The translations under genes were made by a program, and so were the position numbers. Under the pieces are notes generated by a model. That model had not been told where the DNA came from, ran no database searches, and was given only the letters and a program-made list of their open reading frames with translations. A stretch of DNA of 57,976 nt from Rhodocyclaceae bacterium (lineage in GTDB: Bacteria; Pseudomonadota; Gammaproteobacteria; Burkholderiales; Ga0077523), in assembly GCA_020248405.1 (NCBI GenBank), contig JADCHQ010000020.1, positions 1-57,976 on the forward strand. Direction: 5' to 3'. Position 1 is the first letter of the stretch. Each line of letters opens with the position of its first letter. Of this stretch, positions 9,672 through 20,039 are shown piece after piece.

Positions 9672-9976
9672 GGTGTCACCGTGCATTTGTCTTGGGTTGT
9701 CGGGTGATGGGAGCCCGGGTTTTATACCTCCCGCATCGCCTCACTAGAGGGCGGGAACCATCAGCTGCGACTCCTCAGAGCGCCGGAGAATATCACGAGC
9801 CCGCGAGGGCTCGAAGCAATGCCCTGCCGCGGCACCGGGAGACAGGCAGCGTGTGCCGCGCGTGATAGACTCCTAGGCTTTTCCCAGCGACGCAAAGCCA
9901 CGCCTTCGCGGCTGCTGCAACCAAGGAAATAAGCGCCGCGCCCGCGCTGAATTTCCTCCGGCGCAAGAGACCCCGC
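9672..9976. other. Divergent intergenic region between OmpA-like gene and gyrA
   Basis: About 305 bases without a gene. It must hold the promoters for the OmpA-like gene (minus) and gyrA (plus). On the minus strand TATAAA near 9722-9727 could be a -10 element for the OmpA-like gene, but no good -35 was found. No convincing gyrA promoter could be picked by eye. Confidence 0.5.
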
Positions 9977-12583
9977 ATGGACACATTCGCCAAGGAAACA
10001 GTTCCCATCAGCCTCGAAGAGGAGATGCGCCGCTCCTACCTCGACTACGCCATGAGCGTGATCGTGGGGCGGGCCCTGCCGGATGTGCGCGACGGTTTGA
10101 AGCCGGTCCACCGGCGCATCCTGTTCGCCATGCACGAAGCGAACATCCAGTGGAACCGCCCTTACGTGAAGTGTGCGCGGGTGGTGGGCGACGTGCTGGG
10201 CAAGTACCACCCCCATGGCGACTCGGCCACCTACGAGGCGTTGGTGCGCATGGCGCAGGATTTCTCCATGCGCTACACCCTGATCGATGGCCAGGGCAAT
10301 TTCGGTTCCGTGGATGGCGACTCGGCGGCGGCGTACCGCTACACCGAGTGCCGTCTCGAGCGTATCGCCTCGGAGATGCTCGCCGACATCGACAAGGAGA
10401 CAGTCGACTTCGTCCCCAACTACGACGGCAAGGAACAGGAGCCCGTGGCGCTGCCCACGCGCGTCCCCAATTTGTTGGTCAACGGCTCCGCGGGGATCGC
10501 CGTGGGCATGGCGACCAACATCCCACCGCACAATCTCGGCGAGGTGGTGGATGGGTGTCTGGCAGTGTTGTCGGAGCCCGACGTTTCCCTCGACCGCCTC
10601 ATGGAGATCATCCCGGCGCCGGATTTTCCCACGGCGGGCATCGTCTACGGCCTTTCAGGGGTGCGCGAAGGCTATCGCACGGGTCGGGGCCGGGTGGTGA
10701 TCCGCGCCCGCACCCATTTCGAAGACCTCGACAAAGGCGCCCGGCAGTCCATCGTGGTGGACGAACTGCCCTACCAGGTGAACAAGGCGTTACTGCTGAC
10801 TCGCATCGGTGAGTTGGTGCGGGAGAAGCGGCTCGAGGGAATTTCGGAGATTCGCGACGAGTCCGACAAGTCGGGCATGCGCGTGGTGATCGAGCTAAAG
10901 CGCGGCGAAATGCCGGAGGTGGTGCTCAACAACCTCTTCAAAGAAACGCAGATGCAGGACAGCTTCGGCATGAACATGGTCGCCTTGGTGGACGGCCAGC
11001 CGCGGCTGCTCAATCTCAAGGAGTTCATCGAAGCTTTCCTCCGTCACCGCAGGGTGGTGGTGACCCGGCGCACGGTGTTCGACCTCCGAAAGGCCCGCGA
11101 GCGCGGGCATATCCTCGAAGGCCTTGCGGTTGCCCTGTCCAACGTGGACGAGATCATCGCCCTCATCAAGGCTGCGCCCACGCCCGCCGATGCGAAGGCG
11201 GGGCTCACGGGGCGGCTGTGGCGCTCAGCGCTGGTGGAACAGATGCTCGCTCGCGCCGATTCGCAGCGCTTCCGGCCCGAGGGGCTGGCGCGCGAGCTGG
11301 GTTTGCGCGAGGGCGGCTACCAGCTCTCCGAGGCGCAGGCGCAACGCATCCTCGAAATGCAGCTCCAGCGCCTCACGGGGCTGGAGCAGGACAAGATCAC
11401 CGGGGAATACCGCGAGGTGATGGATACCATCGCTGACTTGCTGGACATCCTCGCCCGCCCGGAGCGCGTCACCGCCATCATCGGCGAGGAGCTGCGCGCC
11501 ATGAAGGAGGCCTACGGCGACCGGCGCCGCAGCGAGATCGCCCGCGACACCGCCGAGATCGGAATCGAGGACCTCATCACCCCGGAAGATTTGGTGGTCA
11601 CCCTCTCTCACACCGGCTACATCAAGTCCCAGCCTCTCGCCGACTACCGCGCCCAGCGGCGCGGCGGGCGCGGCAAGCAGGCCGCCGCCACCAAGCAGGA
11701 CGATTTCATCGACAACCTGTTCGTGGCCCACACCCACGACTACCTGCTGTGCTTCTCCACCCGCGGGCGGGTGTATTGGCTCAAGGTCTACGAAGTGCCC
11801 CAGGGCGGCCGGCAAAGCCGCGGCAAGCCGGTGGTGAACCTCTTTCCTCTGGAGGAAGGCGAGAAGATCAACGTGGTGCTGCCGGTGAAGAGCTTCGACG
11901 ACGAGCATTTCGTCTTCATGTGCACTGCCCAGGGCACGGTGAAGAAGACGCCGCTGTCCGAATTTTCCCGCCCGCGGCCCAGCGGCATCATCGCGGTGGA
12001 CCTCGACGAAGGTGATTTTCTGGTGGGTGCCGCCATCACCGACGGCCGCCACGACGTGATGCTCTTCTCCGACGGTGGCAAGGCCGTGCGCTTCGATGAG
12101 CAGGACGTGCGTCCCATGGGACGCACGGCGCGGGGCGTGCGAGGCATGCGGCTGCCGGAAGGCCAGCGAATCATTTCTTTGGTGGTGAGCAACGATCCTG
12201 GCCAGACGGTCCTCACCGCCACAGAAAACGGCTACGGCAAGCGCACGCCCGTCTCCCAGTACCCGCGCCATGGCCGCGGTACCCAGGGCACCATTTCCAT
12301 CCAGATTTCGGAGCGCAACGGCAAGGCGCTTTCGGCGCGGTTGGTGCACGCGGGCGACGAGGTGATGCTGATCACCACCGGCGGGGTGCTGATCCGCACT
12401 CGCGTGGCAGAGATTCGCGAACTGGGGCGCAACACCCAGGGGGTCACCCTCATCGGCCTGGGCGAGGGCGAGAAGCTTGCGGGCCTCGAGCGCGTGGCGG
12501 AGGCTGAAGACGAGGGCGCTGAAGCCGAGGACGGGCCGTCCGGAGAGGATGAACCGGGCGAGGGGGGAGAGGCGCAGCCATGA
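9977..12583 (+). CDS. gyrA: DNA gyrase subunit A
   Basis: An 868-residue protein. The catalytic tyrosine is in [11 protein letters not shown]. The quinolone-determining region reads [17 protein letters not shown], with the susceptible Ser at E. coli position 83 and Glu at position 87. The GyrA box QRRGGRG, needed for DNA wrapping, is near residue 557, followed by the C-terminal beta-pinwheel blades and an acidic tail. It heads the aromatic/serine supraoperon, and its stop overlaps the serC start by 4 bases. Confidence 0.98.
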   Translation: MDTFAKETVPISLEEEMRRSYLDYAMSVIVGRALPDVRDGLKPVHRRILFAMHEANIQWNRPYVKCARVVGDVLGKYHPHGDSATYEALVRMAQDFSMRYTLIDGQGNFGSVDGDSAAAYRYTECRLERIASEMLADIDKETVDFVPNYDGKEQEPVALPTRVPNLLVNGSAGIAVGMATNIPPHNLGEVVDGCLAVLSEPDVSLDRLMEIIPAPDFPTAGIVYGLSGVREGYRTGRGRVVIRARTHFEDLDKGARQSIVVDELPYQVNKALLLTRIGELVREKRLEGISEIRDESDKSGMRVVIELKRGEMPEVVLNNLFKETQMQDSFGMNMVALVDGQPRLLNLKEFIEAFLRHRRVVVTRRTVFDLRKARERGHILEGLAVALSNVDEIIALIKAAPTPADAKAGLTGRLWRSALVEQMLARADSQRFRPEGLARELGLREGGYQLSEAQAQRILEMQLQRLTGLEQDKITGEYREVMDTIADLLDILARPERVTAIIGEELRAMKEAYGDRRRSEIARDTAEIGIEDLITPEDLVVTLSHTGYIKSQPLADYRAQRRGGRGKQAAATKQDDFIDNLFVAHTHDYLLCFSTRGRVYWLKVYEVPQGGRQSRGKPVVNLFPLEEGEKINVVLPVKSFDDEHFVFMCTAQGTVKKTPLSEFSRPRPSGIIAVDLDEGDFLVGAAITDGRHDVMLFSDGGKAVRFDEQDVRPMGRTARGVRGMRLPEGQRIISLVVSNDPGQTVLTATENGYGKRTPVSQYPRHGRGTQGTISIQISERNGKALSARLVHAGDEVMLITTGGVLIRTRVAEIRELGRNTQGVTLIGLGEGEKLAGLERVAEAEDEGAEAEDGPSGEDEPGEGGEAQP

Positions 12584-13668
12584 GCCGGCGCGTGGTCAAT
12601 TTCAGCGCCGGGCCGGCGGTGTTGCCGCTGCCCGTGCTGGAGCAGGTGCGCGACGAGGTGCTCGATTGGCACGGCTCGGGCATGTCGGTGATGGAAATGA
12701 GCCATCGCGGCCGGGAGTTCGAGTCCATCCTGGCCCAGGCCGAGGCGGACCTGCGCGCCCTGATGGGTATCCCCGCGAACTATCGCGTGCTGTTCCTGCA
12801 AGGCGGCGCAACCCTGCAGTTCGCCATGGTGCCCGCCAACCTCATGCCGGCCACCGGCCGCGCCGACTACGTGCACACCGGCGAGTGGGCCAAGAAGGCA
12901 ATCGCCGAGGCGGGCCGTTATGGTGCGGTCCGCGTGGCGGCGAGCAGCGCAGGGAGTGATTTCAGGTGCGTGCCGCCGCGCACCACCTGGAACCTCGACC
13001 CGGACGCGGCCTATGTGCACATCACCACCAACGAGACCATCGGCGGCGTGGAGTACCACTGGGTGCCCGACACGGGTCCGGTGCCGCTGGTGGCGGACAT
13101 GTCTTCGCACATTCTGTCGCGCCCCATGGACGTGTCCGCCTATGGGTTGATCTATGCCGGCGCGCAGAAAAACATCGGTCCCGCCGGTCTCACGCTGGTG
13201 ATCGTGCGCGACGATCTCATTGGCCGCGCGCCGTCCTCCACGCCCACGCTGCTGGACTACAAGGCCATGGCCGACGGCGGTTCCATGCTGAACACCCCGC
13301 CCACCTTCGCGGTGTACGTGGCGGGTCTGGTGTTTCGCTGGCTGCTGGAGCAGGGCGGCTTGTCCGCCATCGAGCGGCACAACCGCGCCAAGGCGGCGCT
13401 ACTCTACGGCGTGATCGACGCCAGCGGCGGCTTCTACACCAATCCCGTGGAACCCTCCGACCGCTCGCTCATGAACATCCCTTTCCGGCTGCGCGACGAT
13501 GCGCTGGACGGGCCGTTCCTGAAGTCCGCGGCAGCGGAAGGTCTCGTGCAGCTTAAGGGCCACCGCTCCGTGGGCGGCATGCGCGCCTCGGTGTACAACG
13601 CCATGCCCATGGCCGGCGTGGAGGCCCTGGCGGGTTTCATGCAGGTGTTTGCGCGCCGGCATGGCTGA
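12580..13668 (+). CDS. serC: Phosphoserine aminotransferase
   Basis: A 362-residue class-V PLP enzyme. [14 protein letters not shown] at the N-terminus, [11 protein letters not shown], and the PLP lysine in [12 protein letters not shown] are diagnostic. It makes phosphoserine from 3-phosphohydroxypyruvate and also serves pyridoxine synthesis. Its start overlaps gyrA (ATGA), and its end overlaps the next gene by 8 bases. Confidence 0.98.
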   Translation: MSRRVVNFSAGPAVLPLPVLEQVRDEVLDWHGSGMSVMEMSHRGREFESILAQAEADLRALMGIPANYRVLFLQGGATLQFAMVPANLMPATGRADYVHTGEWAKKAIAEAGRYGAVRVAASSAGSDFRCVPPRTTWNLDPDAAYVHITTNETIGGVEYHWVPDTGPVPLVADMSSHILSRPMDVSAYGLIYAGAQKNIGPAGLTLVIVRDDLIGRAPSSTPTLLDYKAMADGGSMLNTPPTFAVYVAGLVFRWLLEQGGLSAIERHNRAKAALLYGVIDASGGFYTNPVEPSDRSLMNIPFRLRDDALDGPFLKSAAAEGLVQLKGHRSVGGMRASVYNAMPMAGVEALAGFMQVFARRHG

Positions 13669-14842
13669 ATTCCGGGTCCTGACCCTCAACAGCATCTCGG
13701 CCCGGGGGCTTGCGCGGCTGCCGGCCGATCGCTTCGAGCACGGCGCTGCCCTGGCCAATCCCCATGCCATCCTGGTGCGCTCCGCCGACCTGCATGCCCT
13801 GGAACTGCCCGCGTCGCTGCTGGCCGTGGGCAGGGCGGGCGCGGGCACGAACAACATTCCCGTGGCGCGGCTCAGCGAGCGCGGCGTGCCCGTCTTCAAT
13901 GCGCCCGGGGCGAACGCCAACGCCGTGAAGGAACTGGTGCTCGCCGGTTTGCTGCTTGCGGCGCGTAACATCGCACCGGCCCTGCAGTTCGTCCAGGCGC
14001 TGTCGGGAGACGACGAGTCCCTGGAGCGCGCGGTGGAAGATGGCAAGAAGGCTTTCGCCGGGTTCGAACTGGCGGGGCGCACCCTTGCCGTGATGGGTCT
14101 GGGCCGCATCGGCAGCCTGGTGGCAGACGCCGCCATTCATCTCGGCATGCACGTGATCGGCTACGACCCCGAGATCACCGTGGAGGCCGCCTGGAACCTG
14201 CCGCAGCAGGTCCGAAGGGCCCACGGTATCGATGAACTGCTGCGCCACGCTGACTTCGTCACCCTGCACGTGCCGCTCGTGCCCGCGACCCGAGGGGTGA
14301 TCAACGGCGAGCGCCTGGCGCAGATGAAGCAGGGGGCCGTACTGCTCAACTTTGCGCGCGACGCCATCGTGGATGCGCCGGCAGTGGTCCAGGCGCTTGG
14401 TGCCAGGCGGTTGCGCGGGTACGTTTGCGACTTCCCGGCGGGCGCGCTCATGGGGCAGCCCGGTGTGCTGTGCCTGCCGCACCTCGGGGCCTCAACCCGC
14501 GAAGCCGAAGAGAATTGCGCGGTGATGGTGACGGACACCCTTCGGGACTTCCTCGACAACGGCAACATCCGCCACTCGGTGAATTTCCCCGATGTATCCA
14601 TGGCCCGCGAAGTGCCCCACCGTGTTGCCATCGTTCACGCTAATGTGCCCAACATGCTGGGGCAGATCTCCACCTCCATGGCACTTGCTGGCATCAACAT
14701 CCACAACATGCTCAACAAGTCGCGCCACGACATGGCGTACACCCTCGTGGATGCCGACACCCCTGTGCCGGCGCCGGCGGTGGAGTCGGTGCGCGCCATC
14801 GGCGGTGTTCTGTCGGTGCGGGCGCTATCACGGCTAGGGTGA
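13661..14842 (+). CDS. serA: D-3-phosphoglycerate dehydrogenase-like, with C-terminal ACT domain
   Basis: 393 residues from [16 protein letters not shown]. The NAD-binding motif is AVMGLGRIGSLVADAA. Catalytic residues of the D-2-hydroxyacid dehydrogenase family are visible: Arg in GRAGAGTNNI, the Glu region, and His in PHLGASTREAEEN. Residues from about 322 form an ACT domain (HANVPNMLGQISTSMA). It catalyses the first committed step of serine synthesis, directly next to serC. A TTG 12 bases upstream is a less likely start. Placement inside the aromatic supraoperon is less common than elsewhere in the genome. Confidence 0.93.
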   Translation: MAEFRVLTLNSISARGLARLPADRFEHGAALANPHAILVRSADLHALELPASLLAVGRAGAGTNNIPVARLSERGVPVFNAPGANANAVKELVLAGLLLAARNIAPALQFVQALSGDDESLERAVEDGKKAFAGFELAGRTLAVMGLGRIGSLVADAAIHLGMHVIGYDPEITVEAAWNLPQQVRRAHGIDELLRHADFVTLHVPLVPATRGVINGERLAQMKQGAVLLNFARDAIVDAPAVVQALGARRLRGYVCDFPAGALMGQPGVLCLPHLGASTREAEENCAVMVTDTLRDFLDNGNIRHSVNFPDVSMAREVPHRVAIVHANVPNMLGQISTSMALAGINIHNMLNKSRHDMAYTLVDADTPVPAPAVESVRAIGGVLSVRALSRLG

Positions 14843-14845
14843 CTG

Positions 14846-15913
14846 ATGGATGAAGCCATCCGGCAGCTGCGCGAACGTATCGATGCGCTCGATGCCGAGT
14901 TGCTCGAGCGCATGAACGAGCGTGCCCGTTGCGCGGCGCGCATCGGCGAGCTCAAGGGTGAGAGCGCCGTGTACCGGCCCGAGCGCGAGGCGCAGGTGCT
15001 GCGCCGCCTCACGCAGATCAACGCGGGGCCGTTGCCGCCGCAGGCGATCCAGCATCTGTTCACCGAGCTCATCTCTGCCTGCCGGGCACTGGAGCGCCGC
15101 CCGGTGGTTGCCTATCTCGGCCCGCGCGGCACCTTCAGCGAAGAAGCGGTGCTGCGGCAGTTCGGCGCAGCTGCCGATGGCCTGCCCGTGGCCTCCATCT
15201 CCGAGGTGTTTCGAGCCGTGGCCGCCGGAGAGGCCAGCTACGGGGTGGTGCCTGTTGAAAACTCCACCGAGGGCGGCGTGGGACAGACGCTCGACGAGAT
15301 GGCGGCCTCGCCGTTGCGAATCTGCGCCGAGGTGCAATTGCCCATCCACCACTGTTTGCTGGCCCGGGAAGCCTCCCTGGACGGGCTTTCCACGGTGTAT
15401 GCCCATGCGCAGGCGCTGGCCCAGTGCAACCGCTGGCTGACCCGCCACCTTCCCGCGGCCGAGCACGTGGCCTTGTCCAGCAATGCCGAGGCGGCCCGGC
15501 GCGCCGCTGGCCAGCCCCACGCCGCTGCCATTGCCTCCGCCGCCGCGGCCCCTTTGTATGGGTTGGAGGTGGTCCGCGCCAACATCGAGGACGAGCCCGG
15601 CAACACCACGCGCTTCCTGGTGCTGGGCTCCCAGGCCGTCGCGGCCTCCGGGCGGGACCGTACCTCCCTCGTCATGGCTGCTGCCAACCGGCCGGGCGGC
15701 CTGCTGCAGCTGCTGGTGCCCCTCGCCCGCCACGGCGTGAGCATGACGCGCCTCGAATCGCGCCCCTCGCGATTGGGCAAGTGGGACTACCTGTTTTTCG
15801 TGGACCTGGAAGGCCACGAGAGCGATTCCGCAGTGGCTGCCGCCCTCGCCGAGGTGGGCGAAAAGGCGGCGTTCTGCAAGATTCTCGGCGCCTATCCGGT
15901 GGCCGTGGCCTGA
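14846..15913 (+). CDS. pheA: Chorismate mutase/prephenate dehydratase (P-protein)
   Basis: A 355-residue fusion. Residues 1-85 are an AroQ-type chorismate mutase (LRERIDALDAELLERMNERA). Residues about 90-270 are prephenate dehydratase (YLGPRGTFSEEAVL, ENSTEGGVGQTLDEM, NTTRFLVLG). The end is an ACT domain (RPGGLLQLLVPLARHGVSMT, LESRPSR) for phenylalanine feedback. It starts 3 bases after the serA stop. Confidence 0.98.
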   Translation: MDEAIRQLRERIDALDAELLERMNERARCAARIGELKGESAVYRPEREAQVLRRLTQINAGPLPPQAIQHLFTELISACRALERRPVVAYLGPRGTFSEEAVLRQFGAAADGLPVASISEVFRAVAAGEASYGVVPVENSTEGGVGQTLDEMAASPLRICAEVQLPIHHCLLAREASLDGLSTVYAHAQALAQCNRWLTRHLPAAEHVALSSNAEAARRAAGQPHAAAIASAAAAPLYGLEVVRANIEDEPGNTTRFLVLGSQAVAASGRDRTSLVMAAANRPGGLLQLLVPLARHGVSMTRLESRPSRLGKWDYLFFVDLEGHESDSAVAAALAEVGEKAAFCKILGAYPVAVA

Positions 15914-15937
15914 ATACAAACTCTGACGCCCCACATC

Positions 15938-17050
15938 ATGATCGACGCTTGTGAGCGTGCCCCGGCCTGGATCCGGACTTTTGCCCCCTATGTGCCCGGC
16001 AAGCCTGCCTCGGAGCTGGCTCGCGAACTGGGTCTCGATGAAGCGGGCATCGTCAAGCTCGCCTCCAACGAAAATCCCTTGGGCGTCAGCCCCAAGGCTG
16101 CCAGCGCCATGCGGGCCGCCCTCGCCGACCTGGCGCGCTATCCCGACGCCAACGGCTTCGCGCTCAAGAGCGCCATCGCTGCCCACCATGGGGTTGACAT
16201 GGCGGCCATCGTGCTGGGCAATGGCTCCAACGACGTGCTCGAACTGGCGGCGCGCACCTTCCTGGCGCCGGGCGCCAGCGCGGTGTTCTCGCGCCACGCG
16301 TTCGCGGTGTACGCCCTGTCGGTGCAGGCCGTGGGGGCCACGGCCATCGAGGTCCCGGCGCGCGATTTCGGTCACGACCTGGAGGCCATGGCCAGCGCGG
16401 TGCGCGCCGATACCCGCATGCTGTTCGTTGCCAACCCCAACAATCCCACCGGCACTTTCGTCACGGGCGAGGCGCTCTGCGCTTTGCTCGCACGGGTTCC
16501 CCGCAACGTGGTGGTGGTGCTGGACGAGGCCTACACGGAGTATCTCCGCGACGAGGATCGCTACGACGCCATCTCCTGGTTGCAGCGCCACGAAAATCTG
16601 GTGATCACCCGCACCTTCTCCAAGGCCTACGGCCTGGCTGGCATGCGGGTCGGGTTTGCGCTGGCGCATCCGGATGTGGCCGATCTGATGAATCGCATTC
16701 GCCAGCCGTTCAACGTCAACACGGTTGCCCAGGCGGGTGCCATCGCATGCCTTGAGGACACCGACTACGTGGCGCGCAGCCGGCGCATGAACGACGAGGG
16801 CATGGCTCAGCTGGAGGCTGGTTTTGCGCGCCTTGGCTTGCCCGTCATTCCCTCGCGGGGCAATTTTGTCTGCGTGCGTGTGGGCAACGGCGCCGCGGTT
16901 TTCGGATCGCTGCTTCGCGAGGGTGTGATCGTCCGGCCCGTGGGCGGCTACGCCATGCCCGAGTGGTTGCGCGTGAGCGTGGGACTGCCCTCCGAAAACG
17001 AGCGTTGTCTCGACGCCCTGCGAGCGGTGCTCGCCCCTGGGCATCGTTGA
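15938..17050 (+). CDS. hisC: Histidinol-phosphate/aromatic aminotransferase
   Basis: A 370-residue class-I PLP aminotransferase. Key blocks are KLASNENPLGVSPKA, NGSNDVLELAART, NPNNPTGTF, DEAYTEY, and the PLP lysine in TRTFSKAYGLAGMRVGFA. In this supraoperon the HisHb-type enzyme usually serves tyrosine and phenylalanine transamination as well as histidine synthesis. It is followed at once by tyrA. Confidence 0.95.
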   Translation: MIDACERAPAWIRTFAPYVPGKPASELARELGLDEAGIVKLASNENPLGVSPKAASAMRAALADLARYPDANGFALKSAIAAHHGVDMAAIVLGNGSNDVLELAARTFLAPGASAVFSRHAFAVYALSVQAVGATAIEVPARDFGHDLEAMASAVRADTRMLFVANPNNPTGTFVTGEALCALLARVPRNVVVVLDEAYTEYLRDEDRYDAISWLQRHENLVITRTFSKAYGLAGMRVGFALAHPDVADLMNRIRQPFNVNTVAQAGAIACLEDTDYVARSRRMNDEGMAQLEAGFARLGLPVIPSRGNFVCVRVGNGAAVFGSLLREGVIVRPVGGYAMPEWLRVSVGLPSENERCLDALRAVLAPGHR

Positions 17051-17061
17051 GCGCTGCGGCC

Positions 17062-17934
17062 GTGCGGTTCGAACGCCTCGCCGTGATTGGCGTGGGATTG
17101 ATTGGCGGCTCCTGCGCTCTTGCGCTCAGGCGCGCCGGTGCGGTGGCGCGCGTGGTGGGCATCGGCCGCGGCCGCGAGAATCTTGAGCGCGCACTGGCGC
17201 TCGGCGTGGTGGATGAGATTTCCCAGGATCCGGTGGCGGGCGTGCGGGATGCCGATGCGGTGCTGGTGGCCGCGCCCGTGGGGCAGTTCCCAGGGCTGTT
17301 CTCCGCCTGCGTGCCGGCGCTCGCGCCCGGTGCCTTCGTCACCGACGGGGGCAGCACCAAGCAAGATGTGGTGGCGGCGGCCCGGGCCGCTTTCGGCGCC
17401 GCACTGCCGCGCTTCGTGCCCGCACATCCCATCGCCGGCGCCGAGACCTCCGGGGTGCAGGCTGCCCGCGCGGATTTGTTCGACGGCCGCCACGTGGTGC
17501 TCACGCCCCTGCCGGAAACCGATGCGAGCTGCGTGCAACGCGCTCGGGCATTCTGGGAGGGCTGCGGAGCGCGCGTATCGCAAATGACCCCGGAGGGCCA
17601 CGACGCGTTGTTCGCGGCCGTCAGCCACTTGCCCCATCTGCTTGCCTATGCCCTGGTAGCCATGGTGGCGCAGCGCCCCGACGCGGCGCAGCTGTTCGGT
17701 TTCGCCGCCGGGGGCTTTCGCGACTTCACCCGCATCGCCTCCAGTTCGCCCGAAATGTGGCGCGACATCCTGCTCGCCAATCGTCAAGCCGTGATGGCGG
17801 AGATCGACCACTATCAGGACGCGCTGGAGGGCCTGCGCGCCATGCTCGCGGCGCGCGACGGCCATGCCCTGGAGACCGTGCTCAGCGAGGCCCGCGAGGC
17901 CCGCGAGGCCTGGATTCGCGGAGGCGACCAGTGA
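17062..17934 (+). CDS. tyrA: Prephenate/arogenate dehydrogenase
   Basis: 290 residues from a GTG start ([17 protein letters not shown]); a TTG at 17047 overlapping the hisC stop is the alternative. The N-terminal Rossmann motif GVGLIGGS is followed by [16 protein letters not shown], and the helical dimerisation domain with [12 protein letters not shown]. It oxidatively decarboxylates prephenate or arogenate in tyrosine synthesis. The stop overlaps the aroA-cmk GTG start by 4 bases (GTGA). Confidence 0.95.
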   Translation: MRFERLAVIGVGLIGGSCALALRRAGAVARVVGIGRGRENLERALALGVVDEISQDPVAGVRDADAVLVAAPVGQFPGLFSACVPALAPGAFVTDGGSTKQDVVAAARAAFGAALPRFVPAHPIAGAETSGVQAARADLFDGRHVVLTPLPETDASCVQRARAFWEGCGARVSQMTPEGHDALFAAVSHLPHLLAYALVAMVAQRPDAAQLFGFAAGGFRDFTRIASSSPEMWRDILLANRQAVMAEIDHYQDALEGLRAMLAARDGHALETVLSEAREAREAWIRGGDQ

Positions 17935-19895
17935 GTGGCATTCATCCGGCCTTCCTAGATCTGGCGCCCCTGGCAGCGGCCGCGGGCACGGTGCGGCTGC
18001 CTGGCTCGAAGAGCCTCTCCAACCGCACGCTGCTGCTGGCCGGACTGGCCGAGGGCATCACGGAGATTCGCGACCTGCTCGATTCCGACGACACCGCCCG
18101 CATGCTCGAAGCGCTCGCCACCTTGGGGGTGCGGGTGGAGGGAGACCCTGCCTCGGGCACGGTGCGCGTGCATGGCTGTGGCGGGCGCTTTCCGGTAGAC
18201 GAGGCCGAGCTGTTCCTGGGCAACGCCGGCACGGCCTTTCGTCCGCTCACGGCGGTGCTGGCCCTGAATGGGGGCCGTTACCGGCTACGCGGTGTGGCCC
18301 GCATGCACGAGCGGCCCATCGGCGACCTGGTGGAGGCACTGCGTGCCATGGGGGCCAGCATCCACTACGAGGCCGTGGAGGGCTTCCCGCCGCTGCGCAT
18401 CGAGGCGGCGTCGGTTAGGGCCCCGGACACGCTGCGGGTACGCGGCGATGTGTCCAGCCAGTTCTTGTCGGCGTTGCTCATGGCGCTGCCGCTCACGGGA
18501 CGCGCAGCGGCCGTGGAGGTGGAAGGCGAACTCATTTCCAAGCCCTATGTGGATATCACGCTCAACACCCTGGCGCGCTTCGGCGTGTCAGTGGGGCGCC
18601 AGGGCTACCAGCGCTTCGAGTTGCCCGCGGGCTCGCGTTACCGCAGCCCGGGCGTGGTGCACGTGGAAGGCGACGCATCGGGTGCGTCTTACTTCCTCGC
18701 CGCTGGTGCGGTGGGCGGTGGTCCGGTGCGGGTGGAGGGCGTGGGCCGTGGCAGCATCCAGGGCGACGTGCGCTTTGCCGACGCCCTCGAAGGCCTCGGA
18801 GCGCAGGTGCGCTGGGGAGACAACTGGATCGAGGCCTCGGCGCCGGCCAGTGGCCGCTTGAAGGCCTTCGATCTCGATCTCAATCACATCCCCGATGCTG
18901 CCATGACCCTTGCGGTGGTGGCGCTGTTTACCGACGGCCCGTGCCGCTTGCGCAACATCGCCAGTTGGCGCGTCAAGGAAACCGACCGCATCGCGGCCAT
19001 GGCCAACGAACTGCGCAAGCTCGGCGCGCTCGTGGTGGAGCACCCCGACCAGTTGGAAGTGCAATCGCCCGCCCTGCTGCGCGGCGCGGCCATCGAAACC
19101 TATGACGATCACCGCATGGCCATGTGCCTCTCCCTGGCGGCGTTGGGCGGGGTTCCAGTGCGAATCATCGATCCCGGGTGCGTGGCCAAGACCTTTCCAG
19201 ACTATTTCGAGCGCTTCGCCGAGGTTGGCCAGCCGGCCCGGGTGCCGGTGATCGCCATTGACGGCCCTTCGGCTTCGGGCAAAGGCACGGTCGCGGATCG
19301 AGTGGCCCAGGTGCTCGGATGGCGTTACCTGGACAGCGGGGCCGTGTATCGTCTGGTGGGGCTGGCTGCAATACGCGCTGGCGTGGACCTGGCCGATGAG
19401 CCGACACTGGCGGTCCTGGCCGAGGGCCTGCAGGCGGAGTTCCGGGCCGGGCGTGTTTTTCTGTCTGGGGAAGACGTTACCGAGGCCATTCGGGTCGAAG
19501 CCGTCTCCAGCGCGGCGTCGAAAGTGGCGGCACTGCCGGCGGTGCGCGCCGCACTGCTGTGGCGCCAGAGGGCCTTCGCCGGATTGCCAGGTCTGGTGGC
19601 CGAGGGGCGCGACATGGCGTCGGTTGTGTTTCCCGACGCGGAACTCAAGGTGTTCCTCACCGCGTCGGCGCAAACGCGCGCCGAGCGGCGGTATAAACAG
19701 TTGATCGATAAGGGAATGAGTGTTACCCTTCCGGCCCTTTTGCAGGAAATCGAGGAGCGTGACGCGCGCGATCGCCAGAGGATGGCGGCGCCGCTACGGC
19801 AGGCCGATGGAGCGCGCCTGCTGGATACCACGGACCTCGGTGCCGAACAGGCTGCACAGCAAGTTCTAGGCTGGTTCGGCCGGGAAAGCTCCTGA
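17931..19895 (+). CDS. aroA-cmk: Fused 5-enolpyruvylshikimate-3-phosphate synthase / cytidylate kinase
   Basis: A 654-residue fusion from a GTG overlapping the tyrA stop. Residues 1 to about 432 are EPSP synthase ([53 protein letters not shown]). From residue 438 begins a complete cytidylate kinase ([19 protein letters not shown]-loop, [20 protein letters not shown]). No stop or start separates the domains. The fusion joins the shikimate pathway to pyrimidine nucleotide metabolism in one polypeptide; similar fusions are annotated in other betaproteobacteria. The next gene is rpsA, as is usual after cmk. Confidence 0.96.
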   Translation: MSGIHPAFLDLAPLAAAAGTVRLPGSKSLSNRTLLLAGLAEGITEIRDLLDSDDTARMLEALATLGVRVEGDPASGTVRVHGCGGRFPVDEAELFLGNAGTAFRPLTAVLALNGGRYRLRGVARMHERPIGDLVEALRAMGASIHYEAVEGFPPLRIEAASVRAPDTLRVRGDVSSQFLSALLMALPLTGRAAAVEVEGELISKPYVDITLNTLARFGVSVGRQGYQRFELPAGSRYRSPGVVHVEGDASGASYFLAAGAVGGGPVRVEGVGRGSIQGDVRFADALEGLGAQVRWGDNWIEASAPASGRLKAFDLDLNHIPDAAMTLAVVALFTDGPCRLRNIASWRVKETDRIAAMANELRKLGALVVEHPDQLEVQSPALLRGAAIETYDDHRMAMCLSLAALGGVPVRIIDPGCVAKTFPDYFERFAEVGQPARVPVIAIDGPSASGKGTVADRVAQVLGWRYLDSGAVYRLVGLAAIRAGVDLADEPTLAVLAEGLQAEFRAGRVFLSGEDVTEAIRVEAVSSAASKVAALPAVRAALLWRQRAFAGLPGLVAEGRDMASVVFPDAELKVFLTASAQTRAERRYKQLIDKGMSVTLPALLQEIEERDARDRQRMAAPLRQADGARLLDTTDLGAEQAAQQVLGWFGRESS

Positions 19896-20039
19896 TTCGT
19901 TGGGGCCATCATCCCCGCGGATGTGGTGGGATCGTCACAAAGTGGCGTTCATCCAATTGCACCGAGGCGGGCTGATGGCTTTTTTTGATAAACCTTCAAC
20001 CCGGCGCAGTGCGCGCTGGTGATTCGAGACCCTTTTTCC

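Noticed and set aside
7416..9707. 763-codon open frame on the plus strand
   Set aside because: It is a GC-rich antisense shadow of the amidohydrolase and OmpA-like genes, with no recognisable motifs.
14834..17044. 736-codon open frame on the minus strand
   Set aside because: It lies opposite pheA and hisC, which have all their catalytic motifs; the composition is typical of a shadow frame.
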